DNA from: DAORHV01 sp964448405
Lineage (GTDB): Bacteria; Patescibacteriota; Gracilibacteria; Peribacterales; Peribacteraceae
Direction of reading: 5' to 3'
NCBI GenBank assembly: GCA_964448405.1
Contig: CAYUVW010000002.1
Span: 19,848 to 83,847, forward strand
Length of the DNA: 64,000 bases
Below, in pieces: positions 51,858 through 60,489 of this stretch. Numbering within the stretch: position 1 is the first letter of the stretch; each line of letters opens with the position of its first letter. The notes beneath the pieces are model-generated. The model worked only from the letters and a program-made list of their open reading frames with translations. It ran no database searches and had not been told where the DNA came from. A program made the translations under genes and the position numbers.

Positions 51858-52409
51858 ATGGAAAACCTCTTCACCCAACTGCTCAAGAACATCGGCGAGG
51901 ACCCCAAGCGCGACGGGCTCAAGCGCACACCCAAGCGCTGCGCCGACGCATGGAAATTTTTAACCTCCGGCTATGACCAAGATTTGAAGACCATTGTGAA
52001 CGGCGCGCTGTTCCCAGTAGATACCGACGGCATGGTGATCGTGAAGGACATCGAGTGCTACTCCATGTGCGAGCATCATCTACTGCCGTTCGTCGGCAAG
52101 GTGCACGTGGGCTACATTCCGGGCAAGAAGGTAATCGGCCTCAGCAAAATCGCCCGTATCGTGGATATGTTCGGTCGTCGGCTCCAGGTACAGGAACGCC
52201 TTGGTCAGCAGATTTGCGACGCATTGCACGATGTTCTAAAGCCCGTGGGCATCGGCGTGGTCATTGAAGCCAGCCACTTCTGCATGATGATGCGCGGGGT
52301 AAGCAAACAGCACAGCGTGGCCGTCACCAGCCATGTGAAGGGCAACTTCAAGAGCGATGCGCGTACGCGCCAGGAATTCTTGGAACTCATCGGCCAGCGG
52401 TCGGCCTAG
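51858..52409 (+). CDS. folE: GTP cyclohydrolase I
   Basis: A 183-residue enzyme opening the GTP ring as the first step of folate synthesis. GLKRTPKRCADAWKFLT, then DIECYSMCEHHLLPFVGKV (Zn ligands C and H), YIPGKKVIGLSKIARIVD, and SHFCMMMRGV with the third Zn ligand. Length matches bacterial FolE type 1A. It has its own near-leaderless promoter and a terminator directly after it. Confidence 0.97.
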   Translation: MENLFTQLLKNIGEDPKRDGLKRTPKRCADAWKFLTSGYDQDLKTIVNGALFPVDTDGMVIVKDIECYSMCEHHLLPFVGKVHVGYIPGKKVIGLSKIARIVDMFGRRLQVQERLGQQICDALHDVLKPVGIGVVIEASHFCMMMRGVSKQHSVAVTSHVKGNFKSDARTRQEFLELIGQRSA

Positions 52410-52414
52410 TTCAC

Positions 52415-52447
52415 AAGAACGGAAGCCGCCCCCGGCCTCCGTTCTTT
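52415..52447. terminator. Bidirectional terminator after folE
   Basis: AAGAACGG (52415-52422) pairs with CCGTTCTT (52439-52446), with a GC-rich inner part. It is A-rich and T-rich at its two ends and sits between convergent stops (52409 and 52462). Confidence 0.85.
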
Positions 52448-52461
52448 GTTTGCAGCGTATT

Positions 52462-53349
52462 TCAGGCGGCTAATGCGTGCTGCACTTCGGCATCCTTGGC
52501 GGCCTGTGCGGCGGCGCTCAGATTGCCCTGCTTCACTTGCTTCAGAATCGCGGCGCGAGCCAAGGCTGCGTGGACGTCTTGGAAACCCTTCACCGTGTAT
52601 CCCGCATCGCGGACCATTGCGTCGCCATTCTCGCCGGCGGCGTTCAGTTCACCCCGCACCGCATCGGCGTACTTCACATAGCCGTGATACTCGGCCGTGT
52701 GGCCGGCCAACCCACCTTCGGCGTGAATGGACCGGTCCTCGCGGAAGGTCAGGCGGCGGAACCCTGCGCGATAACCGTCGATGGTCGGGTTGCCGGTCGG
52801 CGGAAGCTCCATTTTCTGGTCTCCGATTTCCTGCTTCTGGTGATCTCCCTCGTGCAACGCTGCGCGCTTGGTCAGACCGCTCTCGACCGCATCGTCGCTC
52901 AGGCCGCGCGCGGTAATGCCCACCTGTCGATTGGAATCATCCTGCTGGGCAAGCATGTCGCCATCGGGCTTCACCACGACGGCGTCGGGCGTGGGTGCAA
53001 TCTGCGCGACGCGCTTTGCGTCCGCCTTCTTGGCGCGCGCCTCCAGTTCCATTTCAGCCTGCTGGGGCGTCATAATATCGCCCTTGGGCTTTGCTTCGGC
53101 AGGCCGCTGTGCGGCGCCTTCGGTCGCCTCGGGCGGCTGCGTCACGCCTGCGCCTTCTGCGCCCGCTTCGGCACCCTGCTTGTGGTCTTCCAGCACCGCG
53201 CGGAATTCCTCTTTTTCAATGCGTCCGATCTCAGTCACGCGCTTTCCGGATTCAGCAGCTTTGTCGAGCGCACGCTGGCGGGCCTCCTTTTCGATGATCC
53301 CCAACTCCTGCTGGTTGATCGTTGCCGGTGGTGTGGTGATGCGTTCCAT
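52462..53349 (-). CDS. Unknown protein with an HExxH-like motif
   Basis: A 295-residue protein. The first 150 residues are charged, Ala/Glu/Lys-rich and probably disordered or coiled (RQRALDKAAESGKRVTEIG). The second half has RAALHEGDHQKQEIG, which fits HExxH, and later HTAEYHGYVKYADAV with possible third ligands. No signal peptide or membrane segment is seen. It may be a toxin-like or cytoplasmic metalloprotease; if the motif is accidental the function is open. Confidence 0.65.
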   Translation of the reverse strand: MERITTPPATINQQELGIIEKEARQRALDKAAESGKRVTEIGRIEKEEFRAVLEDHKQGAEAGAEGAGVTQPPEATEGAAQRPAEAKPKGDIMTPQQAEMELEARAKKADAKRVAQIAPTPDAVVVKPDGDMLAQQDDSNRQVGITARGLSDDAVESGLTKRAALHEGDHQKQEIGDQKMELPPTGNPTIDGYRAGFRRLTFREDRSIHAEGGLAGHTAEYHGYVKYADAVRGELNAAGENGDAMVRDAGYTVKGFQDVHAALARAAILKQVKQGNLSAAAQAAKDAEVQHALAA

Positions 53350-53505
53350 AATGCAACGCCAGTGTCCTACGAAGGACCAAAGAGCGACACAAAAGAGCTA
53401 TGCGAACATGGATACCAGTAGGCTACTGGGCCACCAGAGCCATGAAAGACGGTATTGGCAATCCACCACTTTTCACCGTAAAGCGCAAAGTAGTGCTCTG
53501 GCAAA

Positions 53506-53526
53506 ACGGCGGTTTTCCACCGCCGT
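53506..53526 (-). terminator. Terminator of the decarboxylase gene
   Basis: On the minus strand ACGGCGG and CCGCCGT form a 7-bp stem with a 7-base loop, followed by TTTT. It starts 17 bases after the stop. Confidence 0.8.
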
Positions 53527-53542
53527 ATTCACCGGAATTGCG

Positions 53543-55084
53543 TTACTGCACGTCACCAAGCACCCGCAGTGTCCCCTTCGTCGATTTCTGCTGCTTCTTC
53601 TGGGAACCGGCGGTGGAATCGGTGGGCTTTCCGCCGTTGCCATTGCCGTTCTTCTTCTGCTTTTTTGCCTGCCAGATTTTATCGATATTCACGCGGTACA
53701 TGTTGTGATACTTCTCCAGCTCATCGGGGCCGGCCATTTTCAGAACGTCCAATTCGGGAGCGAACATTTCGCTGTAGCGATCACGGCGGCGGATCAGCTT
53801 CGCCGAGCCGTCGGCGTACAGCATGATCATGCCCGGACGACGAATGGTGTTGAAGTTGCTGGCCATGACCTGCGCGTATCCACCGACGTCCATTGCGGCC
53901 AACAAATCACCCGTACGCAGCTTGGGCATTTCGATGTCGTGGCGGATCAAGTCCCAGCAATCGCAGGTGTTGCCGGCGATAGTAACCGTATGAATGCGGC
54001 GCTCGTTCATCTTGGAGGCCGGCAGCACGTCGTACTTCACCGTGGTCTGCACAAGCGCGTCTGGAATGAAGTTATAGGTGGAGCCATCGGCAATCACCAT
54101 GCGCTTGTTCAGACCCAGGCGCTTCTTGGAAATGACTTTCATCAGACCGATACCGGCATTCATGACGATACTCTTTCCCGGCTCGAAGATGAGCTGCAAC
54201 GGCGGGATGTTATAGCGGTGCATGAGTCGCTCGAAGTACTTGGGGAAGTCCTTCATTTGTTCAATCGGGAAGGCGTCTTCGTCGCCGATTGCAGCCGGGA
54301 AGCCGCCGCCGAGCGACAAGCTCTGCACGCGAATGCCCCTATCCAAACATTTGCGAATGAGTTTTGCGAACACGCGCGCCGCGATTTTGAACACGCGCGG
54401 GTTGTAGACGTAGCCACCCATGAAGTGGAAGCCCTTAAAGTCGACATACGGACTGCTGCGAGCCAGCTCGACGGCACGGTCCACGTAACCGATGGGAATG
54501 CCGTACTTATTGCCCTTGGTAGAATATGAACCCAGTTGGATCATGGGGTTCACACGAATGACGGTATCGATGTGCTTGCGGAGTTTCTTGGCCGTCTTGG
54601 CAATGTGCTCGATTTCCTCCAGCGAGTCGGCGGTAATGGACTGCACGCCGATTTTAATAGCGAAGTGGATGTCTTGTTCGGTCTTGAAGAGGTTCGTAAA
54701 CGTAAGCTGCTTCGGCTTAAAGTCCGCCAGCAGACCCAAAATAAGCTCACCGACCGACGAGCAGTCGAGCTCGAACCCCTCTTCGCGCACGATGCGCAGA
54801 ATTTCCAAGTTACTGTTGCACTTCACGGCATACTGCAACGCGATGTTGTTGCCGAAGACCTTCTTGAACCGTCGCAAGCGCGAACGGATTTCACTTTCAA
54901 CGAGCACATACAAAGCGGTACCGTAACGGTCAACAATCTTGTCGATGGGTACGCCCTCAATGAGCATCATGCCGTTGGTGTCTTGGCTGACGTAGCGCTC
55001 CCAGCGGGGACGCATGTAACGCGAACTGACTTTGTGCGGTCGTACTTGCTTGAACTTGTGGTAGCCCGTAGGGCGTTTAGTCAT
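53543..55084 (-). CDS. PLP-dependent basic amino acid decarboxylase (alanine-racemase fold)
   Basis: A 513-residue enzyme of the DapDC/ODC/ADC group. The PLP lysine is in LQYAVKCNSNLEIL; then FELDCSSVGEL, a RVNPMIQLGSYS substrate loop, SLGGGFPAA, FEPGKSIV and the C-terminal GNTCDCWD active-site cysteine. The C-terminal 35 residues are a Lys/Gly/Asn tail. Substrate (arginine, ornithine or diaminopimelate) is not certain. With aguA and aguB nearby, arginine is likeliest. TATACT and a TCTACTCTCTTCTTTCCCC leader precede the ATG. Confidence 0.85.
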   Translation of the reverse strand: MTKRPTGYHKFKQVRPHKVSSRYMRPRWERYVSQDTNGMMLIEGVPIDKIVDRYGTALYVLVESEIRSRLRRFKKVFGNNIALQYAVKCNSNLEILRIVREEGFELDCSSVGELILGLLADFKPKQLTFTNLFKTEQDIHFAIKIGVQSITADSLEEIEHIAKTAKKLRKHIDTVIRVNPMIQLGSYSTKGNKYGIPIGYVDRAVELARSSPYVDFKGFHFMGGYVYNPRVFKIAARVFAKLIRKCLDRGIRVQSLSLGGGFPAAIGDEDAFPIEQMKDFPKYFERLMHRYNIPPLQLIFEPGKSIVMNAGIGLMKVISKKRLGLNKRMVIADGSTYNFIPDALVQTTVKYDVLPASKMNERRIHTVTIAGNTCDCWDLIRHDIEMPKLRTGDLLAAMDVGGYAQVMASNFNTIRRPGMIMLYADGSAKLIRRRDRYSEMFAPELDVLKMAGPDELEKYHNMYRVNIDKIWQAKKQKKNGNGNGGKPTDSTAGSQKKQQKSTKGTLRVLGDVQ

Positions 55085-55181
55085 CTCTTAGGGGAAAGAA
55101 GAGAGTAGAAGTATAAGGATGCACGCGTGCATGTAAAGAGTTCTATGTACTTCGAACGCAAAATATCGGTCCGTGAGAAAC

Positions 55182-55225
55182 AAAAAAAATCCCGCTCGGC
55201 ATCCATGACGGACATCGGCGGGATT
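55182..55225 (-). terminator. Terminator of the deoxyhypusine-synthase-like gene
   Basis: On the minus strand AATCCCGC and GCGGGATT form a stem with a long structured loop, followed by eight T. Confidence 0.88.
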
Positions 55226-55238
55226 CTTGAAAACTTTT

Positions 55239-56336
55239 TTAGAGCCCCAACAGCACGGCAGCAATCCAAGGGAAAGCAACCGTAACGTCGCTCTGGATGA
55301 TCTGGTAGTAGCTCTTGGTGGAGAGCTTGTCCCAGGTGATCTTCTCCTTGCCGCCGGCGCCCGAGTACGAGCCGTACGACATGGGCGAGGAACCGATCTC
55401 CACGAAGCCGGCCCAGTCGCGCACTTTGTGGTGCTGCAGGTCGTGCTTAATGGAGGGCACCACGCAAATCGGGAAGTCGGCTGCAATACCACCGCCGAGC
55501 TGCAGGAAGGCAACGGGGCTGCTCTTAGAGTTCTCCATGTACCAGTCGTAGAGCCAGGTGAAGTATTCCAGGCCGCCCTTCATGATGGTCGGATCCAGGA
55601 GCGGATCTTTCTTCTCGCGCCACTTTCCTCCGTACGTGTAGCTGGCGAAAATGTTACCCATGGTGGAGTCCTCGAAACCCGGGATGACGATGGGGATGTT
55701 TTTCTTGAACGCGGCGTACGTCCAGCAGTCGTTCTCGTTGGCCTTCGGATCGGGCTTAATGAGACCCTGCTTGAACAGGCGGCGGAAGTACTCGTGTGGG
55801 AAGTAGCGCTCCCCTTTCTTCTGGGCCTCCTTCCACATCTTCAATAGGTGCGGCTCCATGATGCGCACGCTTTCGTCCTCGGGAAGGAACGTGTCGGTAA
55901 TGCGGCGCAAGCCTGCATCGCGCAGTTCGGCCTCTTGTTCGGGCGTGAGCTCTGTGTAGCGCGGGATGTAGGCGTAGTGCGAGTGGGCGACGTAACGGTA
56001 GTACGACTCTTCGTGGTTGGCGGCGGTGGCCGAGACCAAGTGCACTTTGCCCTGGCGGATGAGTTCGGCGAGCATGACGCCGACTTGGAATGAGCTGAGT
56101 GCGCCGGCAATGGTGACGACAAGCTTGCCGCCGTTATCCAGATGGTCTTTGAGCCACAGCGCGGCCTGCATGGTGGATCCGCCGTTACAGTGCATGAGCG
56201 TGTGTGCGGCGTAATCGGAGATCGGCGTGCGGCTCTTCTTGGTGAACTGCGAGATGGTTCCGGTGCGCGGCTTCACGTTTGCCTCGGGAACGATGAACTT
56301 CTTGAGTGCGGGGGAGAGATTGTTGAATTTCTTCAT
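55239..56336 (-). CDS. Deoxyhypusine-synthase-like enzyme (homospermidine synthase candidate)
   Basis: A 365-residue protein of the DHS family. Bacteria lack the eIF5A substrate, and bacterial members have been shown to make homospermidine or spermidine-type polyamines. LVVTIAGALSSFQVGVMLAEL binds NAD; AFLQLGGGIAADF, IPIVIPGFEDSTMGN and the EKITWDKLS motif keep the active-site lysine. ATG at 56336 opens the conserved part; the 35 upstream codons are not conserved. TACGAT and a TTTTTCCCCC leader precede it. It is divergent from aguB and near the decarboxylase. Confidence 0.85.
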   Translation of the reverse strand: MKKFNNLSPALKKFIVPEANVKPRTGTISQFTKKSRTPISDYAAHTLMHCNGGSTMQAALWLKDHLDNGGKLVVTIAGALSSFQVGVMLAELIRQGKVHLVSATAANHEESYYRYVAHSHYAYIPRYTELTPEQEAELRDAGLRRITDTFLPEDESVRIMEPHLLKMWKEAQKKGERYFPHEYFRRLFKQGLIKPDPKANENDCWTYAAFKKNIPIVIPGFEDSTMGNIFASYTYGGKWREKKDPLLDPTIMKGGLEYFTWLYDWYMENSKSSPVAFLQLGGGIAADFPICVVPSIKHDLQHHKVRDWAGFVEIGSSPMSYGSYSGAGGKEKITWDKLSTKSYYQIIQSDVTVAFPWIAAVLLGL

Positions 56337-56470
56337 GGTACGGGGGAAAAAGACGACAGGAGAAATCGTACACACTTCGCACCAGGAATCCAGAAGGAAT
56401 CTGTCGGGAAGTTTGGACGAAGAACAGAATCGCGATTGCATCTTCTGTAAAATGACCCCACAATTCCGCC

Positions 56471-57346
56471 ATGACGAATCGAATCATTACGCTCGCACTT
56501 ATTCAAATGTCCATGGCCGACAAAGCCGAGGACAATCTGAAAAAAGCATCCAAAATGACCGAAGAGGCGGCCAAAAAAGGCGCCAACATCGTCGTGCTCC
56601 CCGAATTGTTCCGCGGCCCCTACTTTTGCATCGTCCCCAAGAACGAAAAGGAGTTCGCCCGTGCGGAAACGATCCCCGGTCCCGCGACCGAGGCATTGGG
56701 AGCGCTGGCCAAGAAGTGCAAGATCGTGCTGGTGGCCGGCTCGCTGTACGAAACCGCCGACGGTAAACGCTACAACACCGCCTGCGTCTTCGGCCCCGAC
56801 GGTAAAATGATTGGCACGCACCGCAAAGGACACATCCCACACGATCCGGGCTTCTACGAGCAGGATTATTTCGGCAGCGGCAACAACCCCATCGGCGTGC
56901 ATGACACGCCGTTCGGAAAGATCGCAGTCGGCATCTGCTACGACCAATGGTTCCCCGAATTCGCACGCATCGCCGCACTGAATGGTGCCGAACTGATCGT
57001 GTATCCGACTGCCATCGGCAACAACGCCGACGTTGAGCCCGTCGATCCCGCCATCAAGGAAAATTGGGAGCAGATGTGGCGTTCGGCTCAGGTGGGTCAT
57101 GCCGCCGCCAACTGTATCTACGTGGCAGCTGCCAACCGTGTCGGCGACGAAGGCGCCACACACTTCTACGGCGGATCGTTCATCGCTGATCCCAATGCCA
57201 CCATTCTGGCCAAAGGCGACGATACCGAACAGATCGTTACGGCCAAGATCGACCTCTCGTACCCGAAGAAAATGCAGGATGCCTGGCGCTTCCTGCTCGA
57301 GCGCCGTCCGGATTTATACGGCGACATCACCAAACCCAAAGCATGA
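56471..57346 (+). CDS. aguB: N-carbamoylputrescine amidase
   Basis: A 291-residue carbon-nitrogen hydrolase. The catalytic triad is in NIVVLPELFRGPYF (Glu), HRKGHIPHDPGFYE (Lys) and VGICYDQWFPEFAR (Cys), followed by LIVYPTAIG and NRVGDEG. Splits N-carbamoylputrescine to putrescine, CO2 and ammonia. It overlaps the next gene by 4 bases (ATGA) and the pair forms the agmatine pathway. TAAAAT lies 17 bases before the ATG. Confidence 0.93.
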   Translation: MTNRIITLALIQMSMADKAEDNLKKASKMTEEAAKKGANIVVLPELFRGPYFCIVPKNEKEFARAETIPGPATEALGALAKKCKIVLVAGSLYETADGKRYNTACVFGPDGKMIGTHRKGHIPHDPGFYEQDYFGSGNNPIGVHDTPFGKIAVGICYDQWFPEFARIAALNGAELIVYPTAIGNNADVEPVDPAIKENWEQMWRSAQVGHAAANCIYVAAANRVGDEGATHFYGGSFIADPNATILAKGDDTEQIVTAKIDLSYPKKMQDAWRFLLERRPDLYGDITKPKA

Positions 57347-58398
57347 CCCCCAAGCAACAGACACCCGCCGAACTCGGATTCCGGATGCCCGCCGAATGGG
57401 AGCCTCGCGAAGCCACCTGGCTCGCCTGGCCGTACAACTTGAAAACCTGGGGCTCCCACCTGGAAGGTGCCGAAGCCGCCATGGCCGAGTACATCAAGGT
57501 GCTCACCAAGCATGAACGCATCGATCTGCTGGTGGCACACGAAGGAGTGGAACAGCGGGCGCGCAAGTTGTTGGATCCGCTCGGACTCCGCGATGACCAG
57601 CTGCGCTACCACTACGTAGAATCCGGCGACGTCTGGATCCGCGATTACGGCCCGATCTTCGTGGTGTCGGATAAGAACGGCAAGCACGAGGTCGCGTGGA
57701 CGAAATGGACGTACAACGCGCTCGGCATGCCCGAAGAATATGCCGACCTGCTGCCCGGCGACGCAGTGCCCGATGCGCTGCCTCTGAAGGGCATGAAGAA
57801 ATTCAACGGCAACATGGTGTTGGAAGGTGGATCAATCGATGTGAATGGCACAGGCACGCTGCTGACCACCGAATCCTGCCTGCTGAGCGACACGCGCAAC
57901 CCGGATATGACGAAAGAGCAGATTGAACGGCGGCTCCGCGACTACTTGGGCGTGACCAACGTACTGTGGCTGTCTGCAGGAATCGAAGGAGATGACACCA
58001 GCGGACATATAGACGACCTCACGCGATTCGTTGGGCAATCGACCGTAGTGACGGTGGTCGAAACCAATCCCAAAGACGAGAATTACGCCACCCTGCAGGA
58101 AAACAGCATCCGTCTGCGCGGAATGAAGGATGAAAAAGGAACGCCGCTCACGGTGATCGAAATGCCCATGCCCAAGCCGTTCATCGTAGACGGACGCCGC
58201 ATGGCCGCCAGCTACGCCAACTTTTACATTGGTGCCAAAAGCGTGCTCGTACCCATTTACTCGCAGCCTTCCGACGCTGTCGCACTGAAGATCTTGAAAG
58301 GCTGTTTCCCGGACCGCGACGTGGTCGGCATCGATTGCCGTGCATTCATCTGGGGCTGTGGATCGATCCACTGCTCGAGCCAACAGCAGCCGTCCTAA
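57343..58398 (+). CDS. aguA: Agmatine deiminase
   Basis: A 351-residue enzyme turning agmatine into N-carbamoylputrescine. FRMPAEWEPREATWLAWP starts it, then VWIRDYGPIFV, MVLEGGSIDVNG, TSGHIDDLTRFV (catalytic His/Asp) and the Cys in WGCGSIHCSSQQ. The start is within the aguB stop, so the two are translationally coupled. Confidence 0.95.
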   Translation: MTPKQQTPAELGFRMPAEWEPREATWLAWPYNLKTWGSHLEGAEAAMAEYIKVLTKHERIDLLVAHEGVEQRARKLLDPLGLRDDQLRYHYVESGDVWIRDYGPIFVVSDKNGKHEVAWTKWTYNALGMPEEYADLLPGDAVPDALPLKGMKKFNGNMVLEGGSIDVNGTGTLLTTESCLLSDTRNPDMTKEQIERRLRDYLGVTNVLWLSAGIEGDDTSGHIDDLTRFVGQSTVVTVVETNPKDENYATLQENSIRLRGMKDEKGTPLTVIEMPMPKPFIVDGRRMAASYANFYIGAKSVLVPIYSQPSDAVALKILKGCFPDRDVVGIDCRAFIWGCGSIHCSSQQQPS

Positions 58399-58417
58399 AG
58401 GGCATTGCAGCTTATAT

Positions 58418-58445
58418 TTGACAAAATAAATATATATTTTATAAT
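58418..58445 (+). promoter_or_regulatory. Consensus sigma-70 promoter, RNHCP gene
   Basis: TTGACA (58418-58423), 16 bases of AT-rich sequence, TATAAT (58440-58445). It ends 8 bases before the ATG. This is the only full consensus promoter seen in the window. Confidence 0.85.
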
Positions 58446-58453
58446 ATTGCACT

Positions 58454-58843
58454 ATGCAGCGACGCTTTGAACCGTTCAATTGCGGCAAATGCGAGGAGCC
58501 CGTGCTTCCGCTTGCTTCCGGCACGCGCAATCATTGCAACCACTGCCTAACCTCGGCACACATGGATGCCGACGAGCCGGGCGATCGTTTAAGCGAATGC
58601 AAAGGCCTCATGGAGCCGATCGGACTGGAGCTGCGTCACGGTGTGTACGTGATCCTGCATCGTTGCGTGGACTGCGGACATGAACGGACAAACAAAAGTG
58701 TAAAAGATGACAATGTTCAGGCAATCATGGCATTGGCGATGGCATCGGCGGAGAATGCTCTGATGAACAACAAACACAACCGTAAACTCGGTGGTACGGG
58801 CACGCAAAAAAACCAGCTGCGTGCTCATCGTAGCCGCCGTTAA
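58454..58843 (+). CDS. RNHCP-domain zinc ribbon protein
   Basis: A 129-residue protein with the signature FNCGKCEEPV, TRNHCNHCLTSAH (RNHCP) and a second metal knuckle HRCVDCGHERTNK. Two CxxC pairs and further Cys/His suit two zinc sites. The C-terminus is basic (HNRKLGGTG to HRSRR), so nucleic-acid binding is plausible. The family has no known role. Its stop overlaps the convergent folA stop. Confidence 0.9.
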   Translation: MQRRFEPFNCGKCEEPVLPLASGTRNHCNHCLTSAHMDADEPGDRLSECKGLMEPIGLELRHGVYVILHRCVDCGHERTNKSVKDDNVQAIMALAMASAENALMNNKHNRKLGGTGTQKNQLRAHRSRR

Positions 58844-59337
58844 GCCTTCCGCTCGTAGACGTAGAACGTGAACGGATAGGCGTGCGTTGCGTCAGCTTCA
58901 TGCCGCTCGAAGGAAACGGGGTGCCAGTTGCTCCAGTCGATGTGCGGCAGCGACACGTCTCCATCGATCTTCGCATGCACGCGCGTGAGGTAAATGCGGT
59001 CGATATGCGATTGCTCCAACGCTTTGCCGAAGACTTCCTTGCCGCCGATCACGAAAACTTCCTTCGGCTTCGTTTCCAGTGCCATGGTGAGCGCCTGCGA
59101 TAACGATGACGCAATCGTGCAGCCTTTGATTTCCAGGTGCTTGCTGGTCAGCACGATGTTCACGCGATTGGGCAGCGGCCGGCCGATGGATTCGTACGTT
59201 TTGCGCCCCATGATGACCGGGTGCCCCTGCGTTACCTTCCGAAAATACTGCAAATCTTTCGGCAAGCTCCACGGAAGCGCGTTGTTCTTACCGATAACAT
59301 TGTTCTCCGATGCGGCGACGATAAGCGAAACAATCAT
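58840..59337 (-). CDS. folA: Dihydrofolate reductase
   Basis: A 165-residue enzyme regenerating tetrahydrofolate. SLIVAASENNVIGKNNALPW and LPKDLQYFRKVT form the substrate side; VIMGRKTYESIGRPLPNR binds NADPH; VFVIGGKEVFGKAL and YLTRVHAKIDGDV follow. Consistent with the ThyA-type thymidylate synthase two genes upstream, which makes dihydrofolate. TAAGCT ends 6 bases before the ATG. Confidence 0.96.
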   Translation of the reverse strand: MIVSLIVAASENNVIGKNNALPWSLPKDLQYFRKVTQGHPVIMGRKTYESIGRPLPNRVNIVLTSKHLEIKGCTIASSLSQALTMALETKPKEVFVIGGKEVFGKALEQSHIDRIYLTRVHAKIDGDVSLPHIDWSNWHPVSFERHEADATHAYPFTFYVYERKA

Positions 59338-59377
59338 GGAACCAGCTTACCATCTGCAAAGCCGAAAGGAGACGAAT

Positions 59378-59605
59378 CTACGATTTCTTCTTGTAGCCGA
59401 CGGCGCGCTCCATTTTTCGCATGAAATTTTTCACGAACGTCGGCAGTAAAAACCCAAGGCCGAGCAATTCGATACCATAAAAAACGAAGATCCAGCCGGG
59501 CAGAATGGGCAAGATGATTCCCGCGAAGCCAAGCAGGATGCATCCAACGCCAGCCAGTTCGCGGACAAACGGAATAGTCGATACGCGTTTGATTACTTTT
59601 TTCAT
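59378..59605 (-). CDS. Small PGPGW-like membrane protein
   Basis: A 75-residue protein with two membrane segments (VGCILLGFAGIILPILPGW and VFYGIELLGLGFLLP). The LPILPGWIFVFYGIELLG core is typical of the putative transmembrane PGPGW/DUF454-like families. Function unknown. It starts 2 bases after the thyA stop and is co-transcribed with it. Confidence 0.8.
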   Translation of the reverse strand: MKKVIKRVSTIPFVRELAGVGCILLGFAGIILPILPGWIFVFYGIELLGLGFLLPTFVKNFMRKMERAVGYKKKS

Positions 59606-59607
59606 AC

Positions 59608-60447
59608 TTAGATGGCAATAGGAGCCTTGATGCCGGGATGCGGGTCGTACCCGGTGAAAACAAAGTCCTCGAATTGGTGCTCAAAAATGGACGGGCGCGG
59701 CACCAGCGTGAATGTGGGCAACGGCCGGGTATCGCGCGACAGCTGCAGCTTGGCCTGCTCCAGGTGATTCGAATACAGGTGCGCATCGCCAAGCGTATGC
59801 ACGAAGTCACCCACCTTCAGACTGCAGGCTTGAGCGATCATGTGCGTCAGCATGGCGTACGACGCGATGTTGAACGGCACGCCCAGAAAAATGTCGGCAC
59901 TGCGCTGATACAACTGGCAACTCAGTTCGCCGTTATTCACGTAAAACTGGAACAGCGTGTGGCACGGCGGCAATGCGACCAAATCTGCCTCAGCCGGATT
60001 CCAGCCGGACACGATGTGACGGCGGCCATTGGGATTTTTTCGAATGCCGTCGACCAAGTTCTTGATTTGATCGATGCCGTTCTTTTCGTACGTGCCGTCG
60101 GCCTTGCGCGTGGCGCCGAAATTGCGCCACTGGTGGCCGTACACCGGACCCAACTCCCCTTCTTTGCGTCCGAATTTGGCGCACTGCTCGGCGGTGGCCC
60201 ATTCATTCCAGATCGTGACACCGTTGTCTTGCAGGTACTTCACGTTGGTGTCACCGCTTAAGAACCACAGCAACTCGTAGATGATGGACTTGGTGTGGAG
60301 TTTCTTGGTGGTGAGTAGCGGAAAATTCTTCCGTAAATCGAAGCGCATCTGGTGACCGAAGACACTCTTGGTACCAGTGCCCGTACGGTCGCCTTTTTCC
60401 TGGCCGGCCTCCAAAACGTGCCGGAGAAGATCGAGATACTGTCGCAT
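59608..60447 (-). CDS. thyA: Thymidylate synthase
   Basis: A 279-residue enzyme methylating dUMP. DRTGTGTKSVFGHQMRFDL, IIYELLWFLSGDTN, the catalytic LPPCHTLFQFYV, QRSADIFLGVPFNIASY and the GDAHLYSNHLEQ end are all intact. TACAAT ends 6 bases before the ATG. It heads a run with the PGPGW-like gene; folA lies after that with its own promoter. Confidence 0.97.
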   Translation of the reverse strand: MRQYLDLLRHVLEAGQEKGDRTGTGTKSVFGHQMRFDLRKNFPLLTTKKLHTKSIIYELLWFLSGDTNVKYLQDNGVTIWNEWATAEQCAKFGRKEGELGPVYGHQWRNFGATRKADGTYEKNGIDQIKNLVDGIRKNPNGRRHIVSGWNPAEADLVALPPCHTLFQFYVNNGELSCQLYQRSADIFLGVPFNIASYAMLTHMIAQACSLKVGDFVHTLGDAHLYSNHLEQAKLQLSRDTRPLPTFTLVPRPSIFEHQFEDFVFTGYDPHPGIKAPIAI

Positions 60448-60489
60448 GCCGGAATTGTACCCTATAAATTCGTGTGCACGAGCACGACA

